From: Verrucomicrobiaceae bacterium
GTDB lineage: Bacteria > Verrucomicrobiota > Verrucomicrobiia > Verrucomicrobiales > Verrucomicrobiaceae
Assembly (NCBI GenBank): GCA_024232965.1
Contig: JACKQF010000004.1
Span: forward strand, 186,001-250,000
Length of the DNA: 64,000 bases
Direction: 5' to 3'
Part shown: positions 15,978 to 25,384 of the stretch, piece after piece
How positions within the stretch are numbered: position 1 is the stretch's first letter
Layout: each line of letters opens with the position of its first letter
The notes under the pieces: model-generated
What the model saw: the letters and a program-made list of their open reading frames with translations, nothing else
Told to the model about the DNA's origin: nothing
Databases searched by the model: none
Translations under genes and position numbers: made by a program

Positions 15978-15985
15978 AGCCCGCC

Positions 15986-18661
15986 ATGCAGATTCGTCTC
16001 GTCGCTATTCCTGCCTTAGCTCTTTTTGCCGCTACCCTTTCGGTGGCGGACGAAGTTCCTGTGGAGACTCGGCTCCGGCACTGGGCCTACCAACCCATTC
16101 AAAAACAGGAACCGCCCAAGGTTCCCGATGCCGAAGGTGTCGATGCATTTTTGTTGGCCAAACTCCAGGACAAAGGACTGAGGTTTTCCCCAGAAGCAGA
16201 TCGGCGTGTGCTGATCCGGCGACTGGCCTTTGACCTGCTAGGACTGCCGCCGACACCTGAACAGGTCGATGCGTTTGTCGCGGACACCGCCCCCAATGCT
16301 TATGAAAAGGTGGTCGATGCCTTCCTCCAGATGCCGGAGTTTGGCGAGCGCCAAGCGCGACACTGGCTGGACATTGCCCACTACGCGGACACGCACGGTT
16401 TTGAGCGCGACAAGCGCCGCGACAACGCCTGGCGCTATCGCGACTACGTCATCCATGCCTTCAACACCGACAAGCCCTACGACGTGTTTTTGCAGGAGCA
16501 AATCGCTGGTGATGTCCTCTGGCCAGAGAATGAGGAAGCAGTCATCGCCACCGGATTTTTGGCCGCAGGTCCTTGGGACTTTGTCGGACAAGTGGAGACG
16601 AAAAGCGATGTCCTCCGCCGCTCTGCTCGTGCGCTCGACCTCGACGACATGGTCACCCAAGTCATGACCTGCACGATTGGCACCACCATCAATTGTGCCC
16701 GTTGTCACGACCACAAGCTGGACCCCATTACGCAACGCGAATACTACGACCTCTGGTCTATCTTTGCTGGCCTTAAACGCGGGGACCGGGACCTGAATAC
16801 TGCTGAAGCCAAACGTGCCGCAGCGAAGCGTGACCAGAGCCAAAAAGCGCTGCGCGCCGTCATCGCTGAGTTGGGAAAAATCACCGGTGAAGGCCTGGAG
16901 TTGGCCGACATGATTGGTGGCGGCAATGGTCGCGGCACCGGCGTGCAAAACGCGGGCATCCATCCTGGGACTGGCATCGTCAGCACCAACAAATTCGGTT
17001 ACCATCGGGATATTCGAGTGAACCGCCTGCAGAAGGTGGCGTGGACAGATCCCAACACGCCGAACTTTGTGCAATGGGTCTTTGTTCCGGACGGCAAGGA
17101 AGAAGTCAACGCGGCCTATAAGGTTCCGGTGAAGGGCGTGCCCGCGACCTCTGGACACGCGTGGGACGTCGTGCGCAATGGACCACTCAATGCCCAAGTC
17201 GCCACGGTGATCGATGACATCGACTACAGCGCCAAGGGGCATTCCATCTTGGGGCTTCACGCGAATGGTGGTGTTGTTTTTAATCTGGATGAAATCCGCA
17301 AAGTGCGTGGCATGGCGCAGATGCGCCTGACAGCGATGATCGGCTTTGGAGCCAAGAAAGCAGCCGCCGACAGCCGTGCCGATTTCACGGTCTTCGTTGG
17401 CAACGAAATGAAATTCCAAAGGCTGAAGATGCGCAAAAGCGATTCTGCACACATCGACATCGCCATCGCGCCAGAAGCCAAGACGTTAACCTTAGTGGCC
17501 ACGGATGGTGGTGACGGGATCAGCAGCGACTTACTTTTCCTCGGCGATGCCAGGCTAAGTCCAGACCTTGAGGCCCAGCCGCTGACACCAGAATTGAAGG
17601 CACGCGTCACCGCACTGCGAGCGGAAGAGAAGAAGCTGACGGAAGAAGTCAGCAAGACCCAAACCAGCGAACAGGTCTATGCGGTGATAGCAGGACCGCC
17701 GCCCGTCGTGCAGATCCTCCGCAGAGGAGACCCAGAATCGCCAGACAGCCCAGCAACCCCAGGCGCACTGGCCGCCCTGTCCATGCTCAAGCCAGACTTC
17801 GGCACCGCAGACATGCCCGAGGGGGATCGCCGCAAGGCACTGGCGCATTGGATCACCGACAAGCGTAATCCCCTCACCCGCCGGGTCATCGCGAATCGTT
17901 TGTGGCATTGGCACTTTGGCCAAGGTATCGTCAACACACCCAGCGATTTTGGATTGGGCGGCGATCGCCCCTCCCATCCTGAATTGCTCGATTGGCTCGC
18001 AGACCAACTGCTCGCCAACGGGTGGTCGCTCAAACACCTCCACAAACTCATCGTGATGAGCGCCGCCTATCGCCAGCAGTCAACGACTCAGGGATCCCAG
18101 TCACAGATGGATGCCAACAATCGCCTTCTCTGGCGGCAAAACCCACGCCGACTCGAGGCGGAGTCTCTGCGTGATGCCGTGCTATCCGTCAGTGGTTGTT
18201 TAAATCCCCAGCGCGGTGGCCCGGGCTACGAGGACTTCAAATATGAAGAGGCCTATGCGCCGATCTACAGCTACGTGACACCCGACGATCCCGCACTCTG
18301 GCGTCGCAGCATCTATCGCTTCGTGGTGCGCAGCACACCCCAGCGATTCATGACCACTCTGGACTGTCCAGACCCCGCCAACCTCACGCCCTCCCGGCTG
18401 ACCACGACCACCGCGCTCCAGTCTTTGGCCCTCTTCAACAACGACTTCATGCTCCGGCAAGCGCAGCATCTGGCGGATCGGCTGCACAAAGAAGCTGGCA
18501 CCGATCCCAAGGCGCAGATCCGCACCGCCATGTCGCTGCTCTTCGCGCGCCAGCCGAGCGAGGAGGAGTCGTCGGCCGCCGAAAAATTCATCCTCAAACA
18601 GGGCCTCTTTGCCTTCTGCCGATCGCTCCTCAACGCGAATGAATTTGTCTATGTGGATTGA
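15986..18661 (+). CDS. exported DUF1549/DUF1553 protein
   Basis: The 891-residue protein begins with a signal peptide (cleavage near SVA|DE, about residue 22). DUF1549 covers about 45-255, with RRLAFDLLGLPPTPEQVDAF and the motif CARCHDHKLDPI (about 233-244). That motif contains a CxxCH pattern like a c-type haem site. A middle region (about 290-580) looks like a beta-rich domain, and DUF1553 fills about 610-885 (HWITDKRNPLTRRVIANRLW). Such genes are abundant in planctomycetes and verrucomicrobia and are normally paired with DUF1501 genes in polysaccharide-rich genomes; their reaction is unproven. Here the DUF1501 partner is separated by an inserted antisense toxin-antitoxin pair. The GntR-like palindrome sits directly upstream. 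Confidence 0.88.
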   Translation: MQIRLVAIPALALFAATLSVADEVPVETRLRHWAYQPIQKQEPPKVPDAEGVDAFLLAKLQDKGLRFSPEADRRVLIRRLAFDLLGLPPTPEQVDAFVADTAPNAYEKVVDAFLQMPEFGERQARHWLDIAHYADTHGFERDKRRDNAWRYRDYVIHAFNTDKPYDVFLQEQIAGDVLWPENEEAVIATGFLAAGPWDFVGQVETKSDVLRRSARALDLDDMVTQVMTCTIGTTINCARCHDHKLDPITQREYYDLWSIFAGLKRGDRDLNTAEAKRAAAKRDQSQKALRAVIAELGKITGEGLELADMIGGGNGRGTGVQNAGIHPGTGIVSTNKFGYHRDIRVNRLQKVAWTDPNTPNFVQWVFVPDGKEEVNAAYKVPVKGVPATSGHAWDVVRNGPLNAQVATVIDDIDYSAKGHSILGLHANGGVVFNLDEIRKVRGMAQMRLTAMIGFGAKKAAADSRADFTVFVGNEMKFQRLKMRKSDSAHIDIAIAPEAKTLTLVATDGGDGISSDLLFLGDARLSPDLEAQPLTPELKARVTALRAEEKKLTEEVSKTQTSEQVYAVIAGPPPVVQILRRGDPESPDSPATPGALAALSMLKPDFGTADMPEGDRRKALAHWITDKRNPLTRRVIANRLWHWHFGQGIVNTPSDFGLGGDRPSHPELLDWLADQLLANGWSLKHLHKLIVMSAAYRQQSTTQGSQSQMDANNRLLWRQNPRRLEAESLRDAVLSVSGCLNPQRGGPGYEDFKYEEAYAPIYSYVTPDDPALWRRSIYRFVVRSTPQRFMTTLDCPDPANLTPSRLTTTTALQSLALFNNDFMLRQAQHLADRLHKEAGTDPKAQIRTAMSLLFARQPSEEESSAAEKFILKQGLFAFCRSLLNANEFVYVD

Positions 18662-18674
18662 AGCAACAGAGCCC

Positions 18675-19067
18675 TCAGACCACCAGATCCCGCAGCTTCG
18701 CGGTGACTTCGTCGCGGGTCAAAACACCTGCAGCAACCGCCATGGTGAGGTTTTCCCAGCGTTCATCATCTGGAGCAGGCTCGTAGCCATTCAATTGCAA
18801 AAAGACCAAGCAAGCACCGAGTGCCATTCGCTTATTTCCATCCACGAACGGATGGTTCGCACACAAGTAGAAGAGGTATCCTGCGGCAACATCGATGCCA
18901 TCAGTGAAAGGCGAGACTCCCCCAAATGTGGCCTGCGGTGCCGCGACGGCAGACTCCAGCATCGTCAAATCCCGCAATCCCTCGGAACCCCCAAATTGAG
19001 CGATGGCTTCGGCATGAATCTCAATCACGATCTCTCTTGTGAGATGAATGCATTTGTTGGGATCCAT
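18675..19067 (-). CDS. doc: Doc-family (death-on-curing) toxin
   Basis: This 130-residue protein carries the Fic/Doc motif HPFVDGNKR (72-80). The Lys at the position where Fic AMP-transferases have Gly (GNKR rather than GNGR) is the Doc signature. In the family, Doc phosphorylates EF-Tu and halts translation. Residues 26-50 (FGGSEGLRDLTMLESAVAAPQ) are also typical of Doc, so the toxin looks intact. It starts 2 bases after the AbrB-like antitoxin gene, in the order antitoxin then toxin. Confidence 0.88.
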   Translation of the reverse strand: MDPNKCIHLTREIVIEIHAEAIAQFGGSEGLRDLTMLESAVAAPQATFGGVSPFTDGIDVAAGYLFYLCANHPFVDGNKRMALGACLVFLQLNGYEPAPDDERWENLTMAVAAGVLTRDEVTAKLRDLVV

Positions 19068-19069
19068 GG

Positions 19070-19297
19070 CTATGCGAGTTTCTTCATGGTGCGGCCATAC
19101 CTCTGCATCGTCGATTTGATGAGATCCGTGACAACCTCGTCCGAAGGCAGCGTTCGGATGGGCGAGATCGTGATCGTCCCCCCAGGATGCACCTCCACAT
19201 TCACCTCATCGCCAGGCGAGAGGTGGGCGAGTTGCAGTAGGGCGGAGTCGAAAATGATCCCGTGGGAGTTACCGACTTTTGAAATGGTCTTGATCAT
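19070..19297 (-). CDS. AbrB/MazE-type antitoxin
   Basis: This 75-residue protein has a SpoVT-AbrB swapped-hairpin DNA-binding domain (about 3-47: ISKVGNSHGIIF, LSPGDEVNVEV). Its C-terminal tail of about 28 residues would bind and neutralise the toxin. It is located just before the Doc gene, so the two form a type II toxin-antitoxin module. By family knowledge it should also repress its own promoter. The ATG at 19297 has no Shine-Dalgarno sequence, and the predicted promoter is so close that the mRNA may be leaderless. Confidence 0.85.
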   Translation of the reverse strand: MIKTISKVGNSHGIIFDSALLQLAHLSPGDEVNVEVHPGGTITISPIRTLPSDEVVTDLIKSTMQRYGRTMKKLA

Positions 19298-19300
19298 GAT

Positions 19301-19333
19301 GTAATACTATGTTGTACGGCTCAAAATTGTCAA
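19301..19333 (-). promoter_or_regulatory. toxin-antitoxin promoter and operator overlapping the DUF1501 start
   Basis: On the minus strand TTGACA (19328-19333, a perfect -35) is followed after 18 bases by TAGTAT (19304-19309, 4 of 6). Transcription would then start near 19297, at the antitoxin ATG. An imperfect palindrome GTAATAC-TAT-GTTGTAC (19301-19317) covers the -10 element and is a plausible antitoxin binding site. The plus-strand ATG of the DUF1501 gene (19309) lies inside it. Confidence 0.55.
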
Positions 19334-20754
19334 CTTCCCACCTCTCCCGTCGCGAAGCGCTCGCCCGACTCGGCGGTGGCTTTGGTGGCATGGCCCTTGC
19401 GAGCCTGCTCGGTCGAGCAGAGGCTAGCGGTTCAGCGCTTCATCACCGGCCTTCGGCGAAGCGGGTGATCCAGATCTTTTGCCCAGGCGGGATGAGCCAT
19501 GTCGACACGTTTGACTACAAGCCCGAGCTAGCTCGGCGGACCGGGAAGCCCTTTGATCCCGAAGGAAAGCTCCAGTTTTTTGCCTCAAAGCCAGGGAACT
19601 GCCAAGGCAGTTACTACCCCTTCCGCCAGCATGGCGAGAGCGGCCTCTGGATGAGCGCGCTCTTCCCCAAGCTAGCGACCTGCATCGACGACATGGCCTT
19701 CATCTACTCCATGCAGAGCAAAACCGCGCTGCACGGACCTGGCTGCTTCATGATGAATACCGGCCAGACCTTACCAGGCTATCCCAGCATGGGCGCTTGG
19801 GTGACTTATGGCTTGGGTTGCGAAACCGAAAACCTGCCTGCCTTCGTGGTGCTGCCCGATCCGCGCGGCCTGCCCCCGGGTGGCCCCATCAACTGGGGGG
19901 CCGGCTTCTTGCCAGCGGTGCATCAGGCGACGACGTTAGACGTGGGCAACGCAGACCAACCCATCGCCGATCTTTTCCCACCCAAAGACTTCGCACAGTT
20001 GGATCGCCAGACAGATCGGGAGAGTCTCGACTTCCTCCAGACTCTGAATGCCAATCATCGTCGCCATCGCGAAGGCAATAGTGAACTCGACGCACGCATC
20101 GCCGCCTATGAGATGGCAGCGCGCCTGCAACTCAGCGCGCCAGAGGTCACCGACCTTCGTGGCGAGACCGAGCTAACTCGGAGGCTCTATGCCGTGGAAG
20201 ATGAAGAAGCAGGCCCCTTTGGACGCCAGTGCCTCCTGGCGCGTCGCCTCGTGGAGCGCGGCGTTCGCTTTGTGCAGATCTACTGCGGAGCCGAAAACAC
20301 CACCGCGAAGAAGATCCGCCCCAACTGGGATAGCCACGAAGATCTAATACGTGATCACGGTTACTGGGGTGCCGTACTCGACTCGGGAGCTGCCGCCCTT
20401 TTACAGGATCTCAAAATCCGCGGAATGCTGGAAGACACGCTCGTCATCTGCACCACTGAATTTGGCAGACAACCCGCCACCCAAGGAGCGGTAGGCAAAG
20501 GTAGAGACCACAACGCAGGTGCCTTCACGGCATGGATGGCGGGCGGCGGCATTAAAGGCGGTATCGGCTACGGCTCCACTGACGAACTCGGGTTCAAGGC
20601 CGCAGAAAAAATCACGCACAGCTACGAACTGCACGCCACCGCCCTGCACTTGCTGGGCATCAATCACCAAACACTGACCTACTACCACAATGGCCTGGAG
20701 CAACGCCTCACCGGACTCGAAGGAAAAGGAGTGATCCGAGAACTGATTGCGTGA
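19309..20754 (+). CDS. Tat-exported DUF1501 protein (first copy)
   Basis: This 481-residue protein has a twin-arginine signal (SRREALARLGGGFGGMALASLLG, around residues 13-35). The DUF1501 body follows, a fold related to sulfatases and alkaline phosphatases: CPGGMSHVDTFDYKP, then GCFMMNTGQ, then TEFGRQP, GRDHNAGAF and AWMAGGGIKGG. It should be exported folded, probably with a metal bound. The reaction is unproven; genome context in this phylum links the family to DUF1553 proteins. The ATG at 19309 lies within the promoter of the divergent antitoxin gene, so the real transcript start must be upstream, in the antisense toxin-antitoxin region or before it. MSHVDTFD confirms the frame. Confidence 0.87.
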   Translation: MLYGSKLSTSHLSRREALARLGGGFGGMALASLLGRAEASGSALHHRPSAKRVIQIFCPGGMSHVDTFDYKPELARRTGKPFDPEGKLQFFASKPGNCQGSYYPFRQHGESGLWMSALFPKLATCIDDMAFIYSMQSKTALHGPGCFMMNTGQTLPGYPSMGAWVTYGLGCETENLPAFVVLPDPRGLPPGGPINWGAGFLPAVHQATTLDVGNADQPIADLFPPKDFAQLDRQTDRESLDFLQTLNANHRRHREGNSELDARIAAYEMAARLQLSAPEVTDLRGETELTRRLYAVEDEEAGPFGRQCLLARRLVERGVRFVQIYCGAENTTAKKIRPNWDSHEDLIRDHGYWGAVLDSGAAALLQDLKIRGMLEDTLVICTTEFGRQPATQGAVGKGRDHNAGAFTAWMAGGGIKGGIGYGSTDELGFKAAEKITHSYELHATALHLLGINHQTLTYYHNGLEQRLTGLEGKGVIRELIA

Positions 20755-20831
20755 TGATCGCTCCCGCAGGGACACTATTTCCTGTTCAAAAGCCAGTTGC
20801 ACGATCCAGCGGACGTTGAGACCTTTGCCAC

Positions 20832-22280
20832 ATGAACTTTGTCCCTCATCATGAAATCCTCACCACTCGGCGCGATATCCTGCGTCGCGGCGGCGCCGGG
20901 TTTGGTGCCTTGGCCTTGGCTTCACTGATGGGCGACCCGGATCTGCTGGGAGCCCTCGGAGACAAGGGTGGCAAACCAGGGAGTCCGCAGGCAGCAAAAA
21001 TTGCGCACCGCGCGGGCAAGGCGAAGAGCGTGATCTTCCTCTTCATGGAGGGCGGCCCAAGCCACATCGATCTTTTTGATCCGAAGCCGCTGCTTCAAAA
21101 GCTCCAAGGCCAGCAACTGCCCGATAGCTTTGGCAGCGTCATCACCGCGATGGGCGAAAGTCGTGCCCCACTGCTAGCAGACAAAAGGCAGTGGAAACAA
21201 CACGGCCAGAGCGGCCTGTGGATCTCCGATTGGCTACCGCACACGGCCCAGATGGCAGACGAACTCTGCGTGCTGCGATCCTGTGTCTCAGACGGCATCA
21301 ATCACTCCGGTGGTGTTTGCCAGATGAACACTGGCTCCATCTTTGGCGGAAGGCCCTCGCTAGGGTCCTGGGTGAACTACGGCCTTGGCACAGAGAATCA
21401 AGACCTGCCAGCCTTTGTCGTCATCAAAGACACGGAGACACAGGTTGTGAACGGTGTGCGCAACTGGGGAGCAGGCTTCATGCCTGCCGCCTATCAAGGT
21501 GTGGAATTTGAAGGCGGCACGCAGCCCATTTCCAACCTCGCAGCACCGAAGGGCTACAGCAATGCACGGCAACAAAACAAGCTGGCATTCCTCGGCAAAA
21601 TGAATCGGTCTTTCAATGCCAGCCGGACGGACAATACAGAGCTGGATGCCCGCATCCGAGCCTATGAATTGGCCTTCCGCATGCAGGCAGAGGCTCCAGA
21701 CGCAGTGGACTTGAGCAAGGAATCCGCAGCCACACGACAGCTCTACGGCATCGATGATCCCCACACGGAAGTGATGGGTCGCAACTGCCTGCTAGCGCGC
21801 CGACTGGTTGAGCGCGGTGTGCGGTTCATTCAGCTCTACCACGGCTCCGGCAGCAAGTGGGATGCCCACGCCAAGATCGAATCAAATCACACCAAGTACT
21901 GCGGCGAGCACGACAAACCCGTTGCCGGCCTTTTGCGCGACCTCAAGGCACGCGGCCTTCTTGATGAAACACTCGTCGTCTGGGGCGGTGAATTTGGCCG
22001 TACTCCAATGAGTGAAAAAGGCGATGGCCGCGATCACAACCCCACTGGCTTCACCATGTGGATGGCTGGTGGCGGCGTCCGCGCAGGCACCACCATCGGT
22101 GCCACTGACGACCTCGGACTCCGCGCCATGGATAACAAACTCCACGTTCACGATTTGCACGCTACGATACTCTACCTCATGGGCATCGATCACACGCGGC
22201 TGATCTACACCCACAAGGGACGGCCAGAGCGGATTGATATGAACGAGGGCAATCCATACACGAAGATTTCCCGAGTCTAG
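20832..22280 (+). CDS. Tat-exported DUF1501 protein (second copy)
   Basis: This 482-residue paralogue of the preceding gene has the same layout: a Tat signal (TTRRDILRRGGAGFGALAL, residues about 11-29), FMEGGPSHIDLFDPKP, QMNTGSIFGG, GGEFGRTPMSEKGDGRDHNP, and a C-terminal HDLHATILYLMGIDH. The two proteins align along their length but differ in many positions, so the duplication is old. It starts 77 bases after the first copy and is likely in the same operon. Substrate unknown. Confidence 0.88.
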   Translation: MNFVPHHEILTTRRDILRRGGAGFGALALASLMGDPDLLGALGDKGGKPGSPQAAKIAHRAGKAKSVIFLFMEGGPSHIDLFDPKPLLQKLQGQQLPDSFGSVITAMGESRAPLLADKRQWKQHGQSGLWISDWLPHTAQMADELCVLRSCVSDGINHSGGVCQMNTGSIFGGRPSLGSWVNYGLGTENQDLPAFVVIKDTETQVVNGVRNWGAGFMPAAYQGVEFEGGTQPISNLAAPKGYSNARQQNKLAFLGKMNRSFNASRTDNTELDARIRAYELAFRMQAEAPDAVDLSKESAATRQLYGIDDPHTEVMGRNCLLARRLVERGVRFIQLYHGSGSKWDAHAKIESNHTKYCGEHDKPVAGLLRDLKARGLLDETLVVWGGEFGRTPMSEKGDGRDHNPTGFTMWMAGGGVRAGTTIGATDDLGLRAMDNKLHVHDLHATILYLMGIDHTRLIYTHKGRPERIDMNEGNPYTKISRV

Positions 22281-22300
22281 CCGCCCCCTCCTCCGCGACC

Positions 22301-23302
22301 GTGAGTCTCCCAGAAAAAGCCTCCGCATCTCTACTGCGATTGCAGGCAGAACATACAAAGTTATCCCCCGACAACGTTGCCATCATCGGCGTCTCTGGTG
22401 GTCGCGACTCCGTGGCACTGCTCCACTTTTTGGTAAAAGCTGGTTGGCACCGACTGGTAATCGTTCACCTCAATCACGGCCTGCGTGGGCGTGAGTCGGG
22501 GCAGGACGCCATGTTTGTTCGTCGCCTGGCCAAGCAGCATCGCATGGAGATCATCGTTCAGCGCACGGAGATCGCAAAAATCGCCGACCAGCAAAAGCTT
22601 TCCACCGAGACCGCCGCGCGTCAGGCACGTGATGAGCTCTTCCACTCCGCAGCAAAGACACACCGCACACGCTTCGTCTTTTTAGCACATCATGCCGAAG
22701 ATCAGGCTGAAACAGTTTTGGCAAACCTCCTTCGCGGAACCGGCGCGACAGGTCTCCGCGGCATGACTGATAGCGCTGATGCCGCGAATGGAATGATCAA
22801 ACTGCGCCCACTACTCCAGGTGCGTCGCGCCGAGATCGATCACTATATCGAAGCGGAGCGACTGCACTTTCGCGAAGACAGCACGAACGCCACCAGCGCC
22901 CATCGTCGCAATCGACTGCGGAAGGATGCGCTACCTATGCTATCAAAAGTCATGCAGCGCGATGTGACACCGCTGCTGCTCCGCACAGCAGAGTTGGCCG
23001 CACAAGACGACGATTGCCTGCAAGACCTCGCGCTACATACGCTCAATCAAAAGGCGATGCTGGAGGCCGATGGATCGCTGCGCATCCCCCGAGATTGGAG
23101 CACAATTCATCCAGCGATCCAGTCTCGCATCATCCGACATTGGTTGGTGGAGACCCAGCAACTGCCCTTCATCGGCCGCAGCGAGATCCTCTCAGTCATG
23201 GGAATCTTCGCACCCGAGGCCGCAGCGAAGGTTAATCTCCCCGGCGGTCACCACGCGCGGAGAAAGTCTCGCAAACTTTGGATCGAACGCGCCAAGCCCT
23301 GA
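22301..23302 (+). CDS. tilS: tRNA(Ile)-lysidine synthase
   Basis: The 333-residue product begins at GTG, 20 bases after the DUF1501 gene. It shows the N-type ATP-pyrophosphatase P-loop SGGRDS (32-37), HLNHGLRGRES, LAHHAEDQAETVLANLLRG and the RPLL segment of the TilS core. It changes C34 of the AUA-reading tRNA(Ile) to lysidine, which is essential for correct AUA decoding. The C-terminal region is shorter than in E. coli (432 residues), as in many non-proteobacterial TilS. The gene converges with the GT39 gene, with 4 bases between the stops. Confidence 0.9.
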   Translation: MSLPEKASASLLRLQAEHTKLSPDNVAIIGVSGGRDSVALLHFLVKAGWHRLVIVHLNHGLRGRESGQDAMFVRRLAKQHRMEIIVQRTEIAKIADQQKLSTETAARQARDELFHSAAKTHRTRFVFLAHHAEDQAETVLANLLRGTGATGLRGMTDSADAANGMIKLRPLLQVRRAEIDHYIEAERLHFREDSTNATSAHRRNRLRKDALPMLSKVMQRDVTPLLLRTAELAAQDDDCLQDLALHTLNQKAMLEADGSLRIPRDWSTIHPAIQSRIIRHWLVETQQLPFIGRSEILSVMGIFAPEAAAKVNLPGGHHARRKSRKLWIERAKP

Positions 23303-23306
23303 ACAG

Positions 23307-25238
23307 CTAGGGCTTTGGAGCGGCGCGCATTTTGTAGATATACATCGTCTGCTGTGGCATCTGCCCCCAGTAGACTGCTGCCTTTTCAAACAGCAACGGG
23401 TCATCCAGCATCGCCTGCACTTCGGGAAGAATACGCGCTGTCAGCAGAGGATAGCCATCGATCAGATAAAAGCCCATACCCTCGCGGCGAGATTCATCGA
23501 CATGGGCAAGTAAAACCTTCGGAGTATGCGCATCGTTTTCACCCCGTGGATCATACATCACGGCGTACCGCCAAATCCAAACGGTCTTGGTATGGTTTTC
23601 GCCAGTATCAAGCCACGGGCGATAGTCCTTCCCGCGAGCGAATTCCAGTGCCCCACGGAAGTTTTCATACGGTTGAGTGAGGTGAAAGCGCCGGATTGGC
23701 CAAGTCGCAACCGCGAACGCGACGATAACCACCACCGCAGCGATCCATTGCTTCCGAGCGTCATCCCAAATCGCCGCAGCGCCAAGCGCCAGCCAAAGCA
23801 CGATCACTGGGCAGGCAAAGAACCAATACCAACGCAGCAGCTCAATATTCAGCAGCAGCTTGAAATGCACCACTGCCAAAAGCCCACCGACCGGAACGGA
23901 AAGCGTGATCGCGCCCAATACCGGACTACGGCGGATCAACCAAAACAGGCCCATGAAGAGAGCCACAACCACCACGCCCACACTCAAACCCGTCAAAACC
24001 GGATTCTCTAACCACAGACGTTGAAAGCTGATTTCCACTGGATTCAATGGATCGGAAATCCGAGCCGGGAACCCTAGAACGGTCTCGCATAGCAGATTTT
24101 CCAGCCACCTCAAATTCAGGGGCTCATTGCCACGCCGAGCGACCGCTGGAATCACCGCTACCATCTGGATCTGCGCAATGGCGACGAGTGGCACGAAGAC
24201 CATGCCGGACACACAATTCACAGCCAACCAACGCCCCATCGAGAGCTTTCGCCCCTCCCGATCCATCTTTACCCAGATCAGGACCATCGCTAAAACATTG
24301 ATCCCGACCAGAGGGTAGAGAACCCCCTTCCAGGCATACAATGCAAAGAATTGCCCCACAGCCACCGCCACCCAATCCCGCCAGCGACCGCGTTCCAAGG
24401 CGTTGGTCCACGCCCAGAGAGTCAGAATGAAAATCGGCAGCATCAGCATGTAGCCGCGCGCCTCTCCCGAAAATCGCAGATGCCAAGGATGGATCGCCAG
24501 CAGCACCGCTGCCACCATGCCGATCCCCGGCATCCCCAGCCGCCGCAGCCAGCCCGCCATCGCCCACAGCGCGGCCAACCCAGCCAGCAGGGGCCAAATT
24601 CGCAAGACCGATTCGGAAAAGGCCCCGTCCGGTTGACCGGTCCACTTTCGCCACGTCTCAAGCGTGGCTCTGGCAATGATGCTGTAAAGGTAATGGTTAT
24701 TTCCCCCGCCCGAGTCATCAGAGAAAAACGTGTGAACCCATGGATCGTCCACGAACTTCACTTTGCCATGCAGATGATCCTTTCCAGAGCAGGAAAAATG
24801 ACCCGTAACATACCCCCGAAGTGCCAGGGTCTCGTCGCCCCAAAGAGATCGATCCATGCGCGGCAACCGCTCCGCCAGCGCGACCAAAGTCAGCGCAAAC
24901 AGTCCCCACCACCACCATCGTGGACGCGACACCGTGGGATTCATCGCCACAGGCGACACCCGCAATGTCCCAACCTGACCGACCTTTGACCACCAGCAAC
25001 GACTCACCAAAAGCACGAGCACCAACGCCAAGTTGGCAACTGCTGCAATACCGATCGCAGCTGGAACCAACTCACCAATATTGGCCGGCAGCTTCTGGGT
25101 TGCCCTCAATTCCCGAACTTTCGAAACCCAAATCGGCCCGTACATCACAGTCAAACACAGCGCTAGCGCAAGCCAGCCCAGCAGCCCAATGAGGACCGCT
25201 CGTGATGATCTGAGTCTTCGGAAGCAGACGGTCAACAC
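23307..25238 (-). CDS. GT39-like membrane glycosyltransferase
   Basis: This 643-residue protein has about 11-13 predicted TM helices. A loop after the third helix contains MDRSLWGDETLAL with D135 and E136, the acidic pair typical of the GT39/ArnT/PMT superfamily, which uses polyprenyl-phosphate sugars. The C-terminal part (about 530-643) is a soluble segment, as in that family. It should add a sugar to a lipid or protein on the outer face of the inner membrane; donor and acceptor are unknown. No polysaccharide cluster surrounds it; it lies between tilS and purD. Confidence 0.8.
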   Translation of the reverse strand: MLTVCFRRLRSSRAVLIGLLGWLALALCLTVMYGPIWVSKVRELRATQKLPANIGELVPAAIGIAAVANLALVLVLLVSRCWWSKVGQVGTLRVSPVAMNPTVSRPRWWWWGLFALTLVALAERLPRMDRSLWGDETLALRGYVTGHFSCSGKDHLHGKVKFVDDPWVHTFFSDDSGGGNNHYLYSIIARATLETWRKWTGQPDGAFSESVLRIWPLLAGLAALWAMAGWLRRLGMPGIGMVAAVLLAIHPWHLRFSGEARGYMLMLPIFILTLWAWTNALERGRWRDWVAVAVGQFFALYAWKGVLYPLVGINVLAMVLIWVKMDREGRKLSMGRWLAVNCVSGMVFVPLVAIAQIQMVAVIPAVARRGNEPLNLRWLENLLCETVLGFPARISDPLNPVEISFQRLWLENPVLTGLSVGVVVVALFMGLFWLIRRSPVLGAITLSVPVGGLLAVVHFKLLLNIELLRWYWFFACPVIVLWLALGAAAIWDDARKQWIAAVVVIVAFAVATWPIRRFHLTQPYENFRGALEFARGKDYRPWLDTGENHTKTVWIWRYAVMYDPRGENDAHTPKVLLAHVDESRREGMGFYLIDGYPLLTARILPEVQAMLDDPLLFEKAAVYWGQMPQQTMYIYKMRAAPKP

Positions 25239-25384
25239 AGGAGAATAAGCAGATTCTTTATCCGTAGACCATTAGGCATTAGGCTGGCGCTGCGGTCAAG
25301 GCGCAAAAATTGTCCCATCCACTTCGCGGATTATCTATTTCCCAGCGTTGCATCCCCGGCAGAACCCGCTAACGATCCCGCCCC

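Noticed and set aside
16238..17452. 404-codon open frame opposite the DUF1553 gene
   Set aside because: It lies fully antisense to a well-supported gene in GC-rich DNA, has no recognisable domain and arises from the codon bias of the true gene.
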